Source: Pirellula sp.
GTDB taxonomy: Bacteria; Planctomycetota; Planctomycetia; Pirellulales; Pirellulaceae
DNA length: 58,924 nt
NCBI GenBank assembly: GCA_021736575.1
Contig: JAIPFP010000004.1
Span: 1 to 58,924 of the forward strand
Reading direction: 5' to 3'
Positions 26,423 through 34,625 of the stretch are shown piece after piece (position 1 is the first letter of the stretch; each line of letters opens with the position of its first letter). Under the pieces are notes generated by a model. The model had not been told where the DNA came from, searched no databases, and worked only from the letters and a program-made list of their open reading frames with translations. The translations under genes were made by a program, and so were the position numbers.

Positions 26423-28483
26423 ATGAAACCTAGTATCAGCGATCCGCTTGGCGCTACGATCGTGGATGGCGGCGTCAACTTTAGTCTTTTCTCCCGGGTT
26501 GCAACGGGAGTGGAGTTGCTCCTCTTTGATCGAGTCGATGACGCCATAGCGTCTCGAGTGATTCCCATTTCGGCCACCGATCGCTCATATCACTACTGGC
26601 ACACCGTCGTGCCAGGGATCAAGCCAGGGCAGATTTACGGGTATCGAGTTGATGGGCCGAATGCACCAGAAAAAGGGTTGCGATTCGACTCCAACAAAGT
26701 CTTGCTCGACCCATACGGCAAAGGTGTTGTCGTTCCGAATAATTACGATCGTTGGGCTGCCTGCCAACCGGGTGATAACTCCGCGACATCGATGAAGAGC
26801 CTGGTTGTCGATCCGAGCAAGTACGACTGGGAAGGAGACCTGCCATTGCAACTCCCTTCGTCGCGAACGATCATTTACGAAATGCATGTCCGTGGCTTCA
26901 CTCGCCATCCGAGTTCTGGCGTCGGCGAGGAAAAGCGAGGCACCTACGCTGGCCTGATCGAGAAGATTCCCTATCTCCAGGAGCTTGGCATCACGGCGGT
27001 GGAACTGCTCCCCGTATTTCAATTCGACCCACACGATTGTCCGCTGGGCAAGATCAACTACTGGGGGTACGCGCCGATCTCGTACTTTGCGCCACACCAA
27101 GCATACTCCTCGCGTCAAGATCCAATGGGTCCACTCGATGAGTTTCGGGATATGGTAAAAGCGCTACATCGGGCTGGCATAGAAGTCATCCTTGACGTTG
27201 TGTTCAATCACACGGCCGAGGGTGATCATCGCGGACCCATGCTTAGCTTCCGTGGGATCGACAACCCGTCCTACTACATTCTCGAAGATGGGGGCGCCCG
27301 CTATGCAAACTACACCGGTTGCGGGAATACACTCAATGCCAATCATCCGGTTGTTCGCAGGATGATCATCGACAGTCTCCGCTATTGGGTGAAAGAGATG
27401 CATGTCGATGGCTTTCGCTTCGACTTGGCATCGGTTCTTTCCCGCGATGCATTGGGGCAACCATTGCCGAATGCGCCGGTGCTTTGGGATATCGAATCCG
27501 ACCCCGCACTCGCCGGGACAAAACTGTTGGCCGAAGCCTGGGACGCAGCCGGTTTGTACCAGGTCGGGAACTTTGTGGGGGATGCATGGAGAGAGTGGAA
27601 CGGTCGATTCCGCGATGACGTCCGGAGTTTTTTTCGAGGCGAGCCGGGGGCGCTACGACGGGTGGCTGATCGGGTCGTAGGCAGTCCCGAATTGTACGGC
27701 CACGAGGAGCGTGAGGCCGAACAGAGTGTCAACTTTGTGACTTGTCACGATGGTTTCACACTCAACGATCTTGTCTCCTATAACGAGAAACATAACGAAG
27801 CGAACGGCGAAGGCAATCGCGACGGCGCGAACGACAACAGGAGTTGGAATTGCGGCGTAGAAGGCCCAACGGATGATCCTGGGATCGAGAAACTCCGCAA
27901 TCGTCTTGTCAAAAACTTTTTGACCGTCACGATGATGTCGCTCGGTGTGCCTATGTTTCTAATGGGAGACGAAGTTCGCCGCACGCAAGGCGGCAACAAC
28001 AATGCCTACTGTCAGGACAATGAGATTAGCTGGTTCGACTGGCGACTGATCGAGAAGCATGCCGATGTACATCGCTTTGTAAGACTGCTGAACGCAAGGC
28101 GTTTGCTTCGCGACGCCGAGCATGAGAGAAAGCGAGTAAGCTTAACGGCACTGATCCAAAACGCGGAAAAGGTCTGGCACGGCACAAAACTTGGCCAGCC
28201 AGACTGGGGAGATTCTTCGCATAGCGTGGCATTGGAGGCGGAGGTCAGCATGGAAAAACTGCGCATTTATTGGATTTTCAACGCCTATTCGGAGCCCCTC
28301 AACTTCGATTTGCCGAAATTAGAGAAAGCTATTTTGTGGAGACGCTGGATCGATACGGCTCTCGATTCACCAAACGACATTGTTCCGTGGCAGGCGGCGG
28401 AAGCGGTTATAGGCGATGCATATCGCGCCGAGGCCCGATCCGTAGTCATTTTGTTCACAAATGGTAAAATGGCGGTTTCATGA
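26423..28483 (+). CDS. glgX: glycogen debranching enzyme (isoamylase type)
   Basis: GlgX hydrolyses alpha-1,6 branches of glycogen limit dextrins in the cytoplasm. The 686 residues have an N-terminal CBM48-type domain (about 5-95, DPLGATIVDGGVNFSLFSR) and a GH13 barrel. All four GH13 regions are visible: VILDVVFNHTAEGD, GFRFDLASVL (nucleophile Asp), LLAEAWDAAG (acid Glu) and VNFVTCHDGFTLND. ATG 26423, 37 bases after xfp, is preferred to a TTG at 26342 that lies inside xfp; homologues begin with this D-x-LGA segment. Its stop overlaps the ackA start in ATGA. Linkage to phosphoketolase suggests glycogen-derived sugar phosphates feed the pathway. Confidence 0.94.
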   Translation: MKPSISDPLGATIVDGGVNFSLFSRVATGVELLLFDRVDDAIASRVIPISATDRSYHYWHTVVPGIKPGQIYGYRVDGPNAPEKGLRFDSNKVLLDPYGKGVVVPNNYDRWAACQPGDNSATSMKSLVVDPSKYDWEGDLPLQLPSSRTIIYEMHVRGFTRHPSSGVGEEKRGTYAGLIEKIPYLQELGITAVELLPVFQFDPHDCPLGKINYWGYAPISYFAPHQAYSSRQDPMGPLDEFRDMVKALHRAGIEVILDVVFNHTAEGDHRGPMLSFRGIDNPSYYILEDGGARYANYTGCGNTLNANHPVVRRMIIDSLRYWVKEMHVDGFRFDLASVLSRDALGQPLPNAPVLWDIESDPALAGTKLLAEAWDAAGLYQVGNFVGDAWREWNGRFRDDVRSFFRGEPGALRRVADRVVGSPELYGHEEREAEQSVNFVTCHDGFTLNDLVSYNEKHNEANGEGNRDGANDNRSWNCGVEGPTDDPGIEKLRNRLVKNFLTVTMMSLGVPMFLMGDEVRRTQGGNNNAYCQDNEISWFDWRLIEKHADVHRFVRLLNARRLLRDAEHERKRVSLTALIQNAEKVWHGTKLGQPDWGDSSHSVALEAEVSMEKLRIYWIFNAYSEPLNFDLPKLEKAILWRRWIDTALDSPNDIVPWQAAEAVIGDAYRAEARSVVILFTNGKMAVS

Positions 28484-29694
28484 CGATGAACATCCTTTTG
28501 CTCAATGCAGGTTCAAGTAGCCTGAAAGTCACAGTCATGAATGCGGCTGATGGCAAAGTGATTGCCCGCGGTTCCGCCGATTGGGCTGGCCAGGTTACGC
28601 GCTATCAGTATTCGAATTCGGACGGAAGTAATCGGACGGAAGAAGTTTCGTGGAGCGGGCATGCCAAAGCGGTTCAGCGATTCATGGACGACCTGCCAAC
28701 GACGCAGCGGTCGGCGTTGATAGCGGTCGGACATCGAGTCGTTCATGGCGGCCAATTCACAACATCCGTGAGCATCACTCCACAAGTTCGTGAGCGCATA
28801 ATGGCCCTGTCCGACTTGGCGCCGTTGCATAATCCGCCAGCCATGACGACGCTGGCTGCGGCCGAGGCTGCCTTACCAGGAATGAGCCATGTGGCGGTGT
28901 TCGACACTGCATTTCACGCCACGCTCTCTCCGGAAGCGTACACTTACCCGTTGCCTCAAAAATGGACGCGAGAATGGGGCATCCGCCGCTACGGTTTCCA
29001 TGGACTCAGCCATGCCTACTGTGCTCAAAGAGCCGCAGAAATGCTCGCGACTCGCCCTTCGGATCTGCCAAGTCGTTTGGTCATTTGCCATCTTGGCCAC
29101 GGTTGCTCAGCGTCGGCAGTCAAAGATGGCAAGTGCGTTGATACAACCATGGGCTTTACACCTCTCGATGGATTAATGATGGGCACACGCTGCGGCTCGA
29201 TCGATCCAAGCATCGTCTTGCACGTGCTGCAGCACAAAGGATTGACGGTCGAACAAGTGGAGATGGCGCTCAATCGAGAATCGGGCCTCCTGGGAGTGTC
29301 CGGCATCTCCGGCGATATGCGCCAGATGTTGGCTGCAGCGAAAGCGGGGAATGAGTTTGCTCGACTGGCCATCGGTATTTACTCGCACCGCGTTCGGCAG
29401 GCAATCGGCTCTTTCGCCGTCACCATGGGGGGAATTGATGCGTTGGTGTTCACGGCTGGCGTGGGCGAGAATGCGGCGGAAATACGTGCGTCCGTATGTG
29501 AAGGCTTGGGTTGCTTGGGGCTAGAATTAGATGGTCACGCCAACGTCGAATGTCAACCGGATATGGATGTCGCCGTAACCAGCTCCCGAGGTCGAATATT
29601 CGTGATCGCCACGCAGGAGGATGTGACCATGGTTCGCGAAGTGACAAAGGTACTGGCAGAAAAGACTAAAGACTCACTACTCACTACTCACTAA
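28480..29694 (+). CDS. ackA: acetate kinase
   Basis: AckA interconverts acetyl phosphate plus ADP and acetate plus ATP. The 404 residues show the family signatures: LLNAGSSSLKV at the N-terminus, VGHRVVHGG, VAVFDTAFHATL, YGFHGLSHAY, VICHLGHGCSASAVKDGK, DTTMGFTPLDGLMMGTRCG, and VFTAGVGENAAEIR. Next to phosphoketolase it would harvest acetyl phosphate as ATP. The start overlaps glgX by four bases (ATGA). The final residues and the stop are encoded by a short ACTCACT repeat, so the extreme C-terminus (LLTTH) is probably repeat-derived and dispensable. Confidence 0.96.
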   Translation: MTMNILLLNAGSSSLKVTVMNAADGKVIARGSADWAGQVTRYQYSNSDGSNRTEEVSWSGHAKAVQRFMDDLPTTQRSALIAVGHRVVHGGQFTTSVSITPQVRERIMALSDLAPLHNPPAMTTLAAAEAALPGMSHVAVFDTAFHATLSPEAYTYPLPQKWTREWGIRRYGFHGLSHAYCAQRAAEMLATRPSDLPSRLVICHLGHGCSASAVKDGKCVDTTMGFTPLDGLMMGTRCGSIDPSIVLHVLQHKGLTVEQVEMALNRESGLLGVSGISGDMRQMLAAAKAGNEFARLAIGIYSHRVRQAIGSFAVTMGGIDALVFTAGVGENAAEIRASVCEGLGCLGLELDGHANVECQPDMDVAVTSSRGRIFVIATQEDVTMVREVTKVLAEKTKDSLLTTH

Positions 29695-29732
29695 GAACTA
29701 AGAACTAAGAACTAAGAACTAAGAACTAAGAA
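29672..29732 (+). repeat. two adjoining 7-bp tandem repeats between ackA and hps
   Basis: Three copies of ACTCACT (29672-29692) merge into six perfect copies of CTAAGAA (29691-29732). The block contains the ackA stop and ends one base before the ATG of the next gene, so it forms the whole ribosome-binding region. Changes in copy number would alter spacing to that start codon. Confidence 0.95.
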
Positions 29733-29733
29733 T

Positions 29734-30435
29734 ATGAAACCAATAGTACAAATCTCCCTTGACCTGACGAACATCGACGAAGCCCTTGAAACGGCAGCTA
29801 TGGCAATGAGGGCTGGAGTGGACTGGCTCGAAGCAGGCACGCCGCTCATCCTCGCGGAGGGGCTCCATGGTATTCGCGCCTTGCGGGCGGCTTTCCCGAC
29901 GACGCCGCTCGTGGCCGATCTCAAAACCATGGATGGCGGCTATCTCGAAGCCCAAATGATGGCCGAGGCGGGCGCAACCCATGTCGTTGTAATGGCGCGA
30001 GCTCACGAAGAGACCATTCGATGTGTCGTGAAGGCCGGAAAGGACTTCGGCGTACAAGTCATGGGGGATAACATGGTGTGCCCGGACATGGTCGAAGGAG
30101 CCAAGTGGCTGGAAGATCTCGGCTGCGATTTCGTTATTCATCACATTGGATACGACGAACGGCGCGGGATCGCGGCTCGCGGGCTGAGAATGCCCAGTCC
30201 TCTCGATCGATTGCGGGAGGTCGTCAATGCGGTTCGGATCCCCGTCCAAGCTGTGGGCGGACTCTCGCTGGAACAAGCCATCCAGTGCCCCGCCTATGGT
30301 GCCCCGTTGGTTGTGTTAGGTGCACCATTAACAATCGACGCAGATGCATTCAGAACGGCCTCGGGTGACCTGGAAAGCTCGCTTCGAATGATTTGTGATA
30401 AGATTCACGCATCGACCGTTTCCTTACCGTCGTGA
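29734..30435 (+). CDS. 3-hexulose-6-phosphate synthase-like protein
   Basis: This 233-residue TIM-barrel protein belongs to the orotidine-phosphate-decarboxylase superfamily branch holding 3-hexulose-6-phosphate synthase (formaldehyde + ribulose 5-P) and 3-keto-L-gulonate-6-P decarboxylase. The active-site acids and Lys are in place: Glu33 in DWLEAGTPLI and DLKTMDGG with Asp62, Lys64 and Asp67. The text VDWLEAGTPLI and the DLKTMDGG context recall archaeal-type HPS more than UlaD, so HPS is favoured. The usual isomerase partner (PHI) is not adjacent. The ribosome-binding region is a 7-bp repeat. Context: phosphoketolase and acetate kinase upstream, zinc dehydrogenase downstream, ftr 22 kb away. 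Confidence 0.72.
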   Translation: MKPIVQISLDLTNIDEALETAAMAMRAGVDWLEAGTPLILAEGLHGIRALRAAFPTTPLVADLKTMDGGYLEAQMMAEAGATHVVVMARAHEETIRCVVKAGKDFGVQVMGDNMVCPDMVEGAKWLEDLGCDFVIHHIGYDERRGIAARGLRMPSPLDRLREVVNAVRIPVQAVGGLSLEQAIQCPAYGAPLVVLGAPLTIDADAFRTASGDLESSLRMICDKIHASTVSLPS

Positions 30436-30483
30436 ACTTTTGCCAAGTGCACGAAACCTTCACCATCTCAAACTTAATCTAAA

Positions 30484-31509
30484 ATGAAATCTGCCGCTGT
30501 TGTCAACTACTCGCCTGAAAAAGGTTCCGTCGAGATCCGCGAAATCGAATGCCCGACGATCGGTGACGAGGATGTTTTGCTCGAAGTCGCCAACGTGGGC
30601 GTTTGTGGTAGCGATCTGCATCAATGGACCGCGGATCATTCCTGGCCTGTGAATTATCCAGTCGTCCTAGGCCATGAGTTCGGCGGCACAATTGCCCAAG
30701 TTGGAGCGAAGGTCGAAGGCTGGCGAGAAGGAGACCGAGTGGTTAGCGAAACTGCGGCGATCATCGATTCCAACAACCCGATGTCCCGTCGCGGAATGTA
30801 TAACCTGGACCCAACTCGCAAAGGTTTTGGATACGGGGTCAACGGGGCGATGACTCGATTTGTTCGAGTCCCCTCTCGCATTTTGCATCATGTCCCAGAC
30901 CGGCTCCCTTTCGAACATGCATGCCTGACCGAACCGTGTTGTGTTGCTTATAACGCCGTCGTCAAGAATGCGCACATCGAGCCTGGCGATAGAATCATTG
31001 TATTGGGTCCGGGGACGATCGGAATCTTATGCGCTGCAATGGCTCGACTGTGTGGAGCTGAAGTTGCCTTGGTGGGACTTGAAGCGGACCGTCATCGTTT
31101 AGAAATTGCCAAACAGTATGGATGCGAGGCCATCATTGGCGACGCGAAAGATTGGGCCATGGAACGAGATGGATTGGGAGCCGATGGAGTCATTGATGCG
31201 GCAGGCGCAAGCATCACACTTAAAATTGCACTTAACTTGGTTCGGCCTGCCGGTTGGATTAGCAAAGTCGGTTGGGGCCCTCAACCCTTAGGCTTCAATT
31301 TGGATCAACTTGTACAAAAGAACGTCCGCTTGCAAGGGAGCTTTAGCCACTACTGGCCAATTTGGGAACGAGTCATCGCGATGCTAGCGAGCGGGCAATT
31401 GGACGTGCGACCTATCATTGGCGGAGTCTGGCCGATCGAGCAATGGCACGAAGCCTTTGAAAAGATGCATTCTGGGGCAGTCGTGAAATCCGTGCTGCGG
31501 CCCGTTTGA
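30484..31509 (+). CDS. zinc-type medium-chain dehydrogenase without structural zinc site
   Basis: This 341-residue protein has the MDR fold of threonine and sorbitol dehydrogenases. The catalytic zinc ligands are seen as Cys41 in GVCGSDLH and His64-Glu65 in LGHEFGG. The nucleotide site is GPGTIG near 176. The loop near 95-115, where most relatives carry four cysteines for a structural zinc, reads SETAAIIDSNNPMSRRGMYN and has none. The substrate cannot be named; a polyol, sugar-alcohol or C1 alcohol is possible from the operon context. It lies 48 bases after the HPS-like gene and is probably the last gene of the xfp operon. Confidence 0.8.
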   Translation: MKSAAVVNYSPEKGSVEIREIECPTIGDEDVLLEVANVGVCGSDLHQWTADHSWPVNYPVVLGHEFGGTIAQVGAKVEGWREGDRVVSETAAIIDSNNPMSRRGMYNLDPTRKGFGYGVNGAMTRFVRVPSRILHHVPDRLPFEHACLTEPCCVAYNAVVKNAHIEPGDRIIVLGPGTIGILCAAMARLCGAEVALVGLEADRHRLEIAKQYGCEAIIGDAKDWAMERDGLGADGVIDAAGASITLKIALNLVRPAGWISKVGWGPQPLGFNLDQLVQKNVRLQGSFSHYWPIWERVIAMLASGQLDVRPIIGGVWPIEQWHEAFEKMHSGAVVKSVLRPV

Positions 31510-31515
31510 TTCGGG

Positions 31516-32067
31516 CTAGGAGAAGCCTGCATTGCGATCGAAGTTGACAATACATCCATTGCTCAGCGAAATCGAAAATAATCCGTTGTCTGCAATCTTG
31601 TTCGTCACATCTTGGTACGTACCATTTGTCTGCAATTCCAGCCAGCAGATGGTGCGTGCTGCGGTATCGACAATAAGGTAATTTTCAACCCCCTGGCGTT
31701 CGTAGAGCTCCCGCTTTGCAAGGACATCCTTGGTTGCAGTCGACTCGCTCAGCACTTCCACGACGAGAATTGGCGGCGTTTCAAGATGGCGTTCCGGCTG
31801 ACATCCGCAAACCAACATAACATCGGGACGAACGACGGTGTCTTGCTGAATAATCCAATCGAGGCCGGTGTAGACTTTACAAGGACATTGATTCAATTGG
31901 ACGGAGGACTGAATCATGTACGCAAACGAACTAACCGCTCGCTCGTGGGGACCGAATGGTGAGGGACTCATTGCCACGGCAGTTCCATACCATAGCTCCC
32001 AATCACCCTCCCAATGCTGGTAGTCTGAAACGGTGTAATGAGGCTGGTATTTTCGAACGCTGGACAT
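31516..32067 (-). CDS. Uma2-family (DUF820) nuclease-fold protein
   Basis: This 183-residue protein has the restriction-endonuclease-like Uma2/DUF820 pattern: a start with YTVSDYQHWEGDWELWYG, then VVRPDVMLVCG and PPILVVEVLSEST with spaced acidic residues, and a Lys a little further on (AKRELYERQGVENYLIVD). These correspond to the PD-(D/E)xK metal site. Uma2 proteins are abundant in cyanobacteria and planctomycetes, often multicopy, with unknown role; some are linked to mobile DNA. It is convergent with the dehydrogenase, six bases apart, and is preceded by a palindromic repeat at 32084-32227 that may contain its promoter. Confidence 0.8.
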   Translation of the reverse strand: MSSVRKYQPHYTVSDYQHWEGDWELWYGTAVAMSPSPFGPHERAVSSFAYMIQSSVQLNQCPCKVYTGLDWIIQQDTVVRPDVMLVCGCQPERHLETPPILVVEVLSESTATKDVLAKRELYERQGVENYLIVDTAARTICWLELQTNGTYQDVTNKIADNGLFSISLSNGCIVNFDRNAGFS

Positions 32068-32083
32068 GTTTGCACTTGAAAAT

Positions 32084-32227
32084 AGGCGAGCGGCAGATTG
32101 CAGTATCCCAACCCGAAGCGTAAGTGAGGGACGAACGATTCCTCGCTGACGCTTCGGGTTACCATTAAATCAACAGGCCCGTAAGCGAAGGACAATTTCG
32201 CAGTCCCTCACTTACGTATCGGGTTAT
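32084..32227 (+). repeat. composite palindromic repeat, GGCGAGCGGCAGA family
   Basis: The element has the left end GGCGAGCGGCAGATTGCAG, a first inverted repeat (AACCCGAAGCGTAAGTGAGG against CCTCGCTGACGCTTCGGGTT), a joint with CCATTAAATCAACAGGCCC, and a second arm ending CCCTCACTTACGTATCGGGTT. It fills almost the whole gap between the Uma2 start and the DUF3472 stop. The same order is seen in diverged form at 9430-9647. Confidence 0.85.
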
Positions 32228-32259
32228 GAAGTTCATTGTTCCTTTTTCGATTGACGTGG

Positions 32260-33624
32260 CTACTTTTCAGGCACTCTGGGTGGAACCCCCAACGGAGCCC
32301 GCGTAAACACATCGCCATATTTGGAAAATCCATCCACGAAGCCACCATGACTTAAGAAGAACTCGCCATTTTCGACTCCCATGAATCGATCGAGTCGATC
32401 GGATTTGCCGGTTGGATCGTGTGAAAACGTTGCCTTCGTCAGTTCCGTCCAATTGCCATCCGAAGTTCGAATCCACTGATTGCCGTACAATGCCTTGCGA
32501 AGAAGATGGCCGTTGCTGCCACCAAAGTTCTCGCTAAACCCATGCGGTCGCTTTATCCATCCACCTTCTTTTGGGGCTTTCCACGAGGATATGAGCATCC
32601 ACTTTTGTTGTTCCGGGTGGAACCAATAGCCCGAATAGATTGTGAAGGTCGTATCAACTGGCTCAGCGGTAACAACGAATCGCTGTTTTTCGCCGGTTTT
32701 CCAAAGGACCTTTAGATGGCTGTGCCCACCTGTCCCTTCGTTGCCGAAATCGCCGGAGAAAACGCCTTCTCCTTTACCCATCAACTTCACGCGATTGACG
32801 TCATCTACTTTTTTTCGATCGACCGCTTCGTCGCCGCTATCCCATACGCTAAAAATGATGCGGCGTTCCGTCGGGCTGTTGACTTGCATACCGAAGTAGC
32901 CTCGATGCCAACCGCATGCCATGTAAAATGTGGTCGTGGGATCTTCGACGGCAGTAACTTCGCTATAAAACGCTTGCACTTGTGCACCTTCGGGAATTGG
33001 GTACATCAGGTGAACGGATGCGGCGTTCCTGCGTTCCTTGAGATTGAAGTGCGCATCCACAACCGCGTCCCCATTGAGCAGTAGTGTTTTGATATCGCCC
33101 GAAGGAACACCTGCCTCATTGAGGGATTCCAATCGAATTCGTTTGTAGCCGACTTGGCCCACTTGAAAGGCCCCAAAATCGGCCGTCACCATTGCGTTGG
33201 GGCCTTTGCCTTCTACCGTCAGTTCTCGCGATTGCTCATCGAACGTGAGTCTAAGCTTGGACGTCGCCGCTTGTGGCAGACTCAACTCAACTTGAGCAGT
33301 TAACTCGCCGGTTTTTGCGAATTTTCCAAACCACTGGACCGACTGCTTGGGATCGTCCCAGCGCGTAACACCACTTTTCTCTGAGATGCGTGCCGCGTCC
33401 GTATTGGGAGAGATGTAAGCGGTAAAAGCCGGGACTCGCAGTTCAGCCGCATCCAGCACTCCAAATTGCCAAAATTGGCTCGCCAACATGACAAACAGCA
33501 CGCTCAAACGTGGAATGGGAACGAGAGCATTCGGTTTTCCGTTTCGCGTCCGTTGCGTAAGATTCGGGCCAACTGGGGTGTCCAAGTCCCTGTGACCATC
33601 CACAAAATTCAGTTTTTTGATCAT
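32260..33624 (-). CDS. secreted DUF3472-type protein
   Basis: This 454-residue exported protein contains a DUF3472 region. It has a long charged N-region, then a hydrophobic stretch (LSVLFVMLASQFWQFGVLDA) ending near residue 63. The first domain (about 65-180) is a beta-sandwich of the DUF5077 kind. The second (about 190-390) has typical DUF3472 text such as FYMACGWHRGYFGMQVNS, RRIIFSVWDSGD and GGHSHLKVLWKTGEKQRF. Function is unknown, possibly carbohydrate-related. The start is set at 33624, where GAGCGG lies five bases upstream; the frame extends to 33723 without a better signal. It is divergent from the CxxCH protein gene. Confidence 0.82.
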   Translation of the reverse strand: MIKKLNFVDGHRDLDTPVGPNLTQRTRNGKPNALVPIPRLSVLFVMLASQFWQFGVLDAAELRVPAFTAYISPNTDAARISEKSGVTRWDDPKQSVQWFGKFAKTGELTAQVELSLPQAATSKLRLTFDEQSRELTVEGKGPNAMVTADFGAFQVGQVGYKRIRLESLNEAGVPSGDIKTLLLNGDAVVDAHFNLKERRNAASVHLMYPIPEGAQVQAFYSEVTAVEDPTTTFYMACGWHRGYFGMQVNSPTERRIIFSVWDSGDEAVDRKKVDDVNRVKLMGKGEGVFSGDFGNEGTGGHSHLKVLWKTGEKQRFVVTAEPVDTTFTIYSGYWFHPEQQKWMLISSWKAPKEGGWIKRPHGFSENFGGSNGHLLRKALYGNQWIRTSDGNWTELTKATFSHDPTGKSDRLDRFMGVENGEFFLSHGGFVDGFSKYGDVFTRAPLGVPPRVPEK

Positions 33625-33726
33625 TTCCGCTCTTTTATTCGTTGAGTCAGTGGAGTTTTTCCACATTGGTGAAGTCGCTTTTTGGCATCTAATTTGCTCT
33701 AATTTGCCGGAGAACTGGTGCACGGT

Positions 33727-33755
33727 TTGACATTGGCCTATCCCGGCATTTTAAT
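33727..33755 (+). promoter_or_regulatory. sigma70-type promoter upstream of CxxCH protein gene
   Basis: TTGACA (33727-33732) and TTTAAT (33750-33755) are separated by exactly 17 bases. The predicted transcript start near 33762 would leave a leader of about 113 bases before ATG 33875. This is the best consensus match seen in the window. Confidence 0.55.
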
Positions 33756-33874
33756 CAGTAACTCCTAGCCGTGAGTTTCGAGTAAAATTCTATGCTAGTT
33801 GTCCGATTCGATCACTTGGATTGCACCAAAACAATTGTTTTCCTTCCTTACCCACCTTTGGAGAGTTGTTTCGT

Positions 33875-34279
33875 ATGAGAATTGTATTCTGTTTCTGCGT
33901 TGTCGTTTTGACTGCAACCGTGTCGGTCAAGCCCGCCTATGCGATTAAAGAGTTCGGCGAACAGTTCGCTCGTATCTACGTCGAAGGCAACAAAAGCGAA
34001 GAATTCAAGAAACTCGTTTCGGAAGCTAAGTGCAATGTTTGCCACATCGACATGGAAAACAAGAAAAAGCACAATCCGTTCGGCGATGCGATGCACGAAG
34101 CTGGCTTGGACAAGAAAAAGTACCAACCCATGCTCAAGAGCAATCCAGATCAAGCCAAAAAGGAAATAGAAGAGCTCTTTAAAAAGGTCGAAGAGCAAAA
34201 AATCGACGGCAAAGGCAAGACGTTTGGCGAAAAGATCAAGGCTGGCGAACTGCCAGGTGGTGACGTCAAGGGTAAGTAG
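33875..34279 (+). CDS. small secreted CxxCH (cytochrome-like) protein
   Basis: This 134-residue protein has a signal peptide (MRIVFCFCVVVLTATVSVKP, cleavage after AYA) and one haem-binding motif, CNVCHID, near residue 58. A lysine/glutamate-rich helical tail follows. The motif and export fit a small periplasmic c-type cytochrome; no obvious distal Met ligand can be assigned, although Met residues follow the motif. GGAGAG before ATG 33875 gives a clear ribosome site, and a near-consensus promoter lies 120 bases upstream. The gene stands alone. Similar small CxxCH proteins are common in planctomycetes and their electron partners are unknown. Confidence 0.75.
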   Translation: MRIVFCFCVVVLTATVSVKPAYAIKEFGEQFARIYVEGNKSEEFKKLVSEAKCNVCHIDMENKKKHNPFGDAMHEAGLDKKKYQPMLKSNPDQAKKEIEELFKKVEEQKIDGKGKTFGEKIKAGELPGGDVKGK

Positions 34280-34625
34280 TCCTTGGACACACTTTAGGAT
34301 CGCTCAATCGATTCGTGGGATAAGCCAAATGGACACAGCCGCCAAATGTCAAAGTAGTAGGCACATTCCATGTGCCGTCCACCTAGAATCTTGGCAAAAG
34401 CTTGACCGCAAACGGCACGGCGGTGCGTGCCTGCACCTTTTGTCGGCTGTATCCAAATAGTGGGATAGGGTTCCAATCAGTCAAATCAAAAATGACAGTT
34501 TGGACGCCTGTTCCACTGGTCTGCACGGTTCTTAGCGAATGGAATGAACCAAGTGGGTGGCAAGCCTGTAAATAGTCCACTTGTTCCGAGTTGTCTTTCG
34601 TCTCGATTAGGATTCACGAAGTAAT
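34280..34625. other. 346-bp gap holding a palindromic repeat
   Basis: No gene is supported here. Bases 34335-34450 are a repeat element of the ACAGCCGACAAA family. The remainder (34451-34625) is anonymous sequence that probably holds the promoter of the next gene. Confidence 0.6.
34335..34450 (+). repeat. 116-bp inverted-end repeat, ACAGCCGACAAA family
   Basis: The element starts ACAGCCGCCAAA and ends TTTGTCGGCTGT. It contains GTAGTAGGCACATTCCATGT, GCCGTCCACCT, GGCAAAAGCTTGACC and AACGGCACGGCGG in order. The reverse complement of 52532-52647 matches it closely over the full 116 bases. The identical size suggests a defined mobile unit. Confidence 0.9.
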
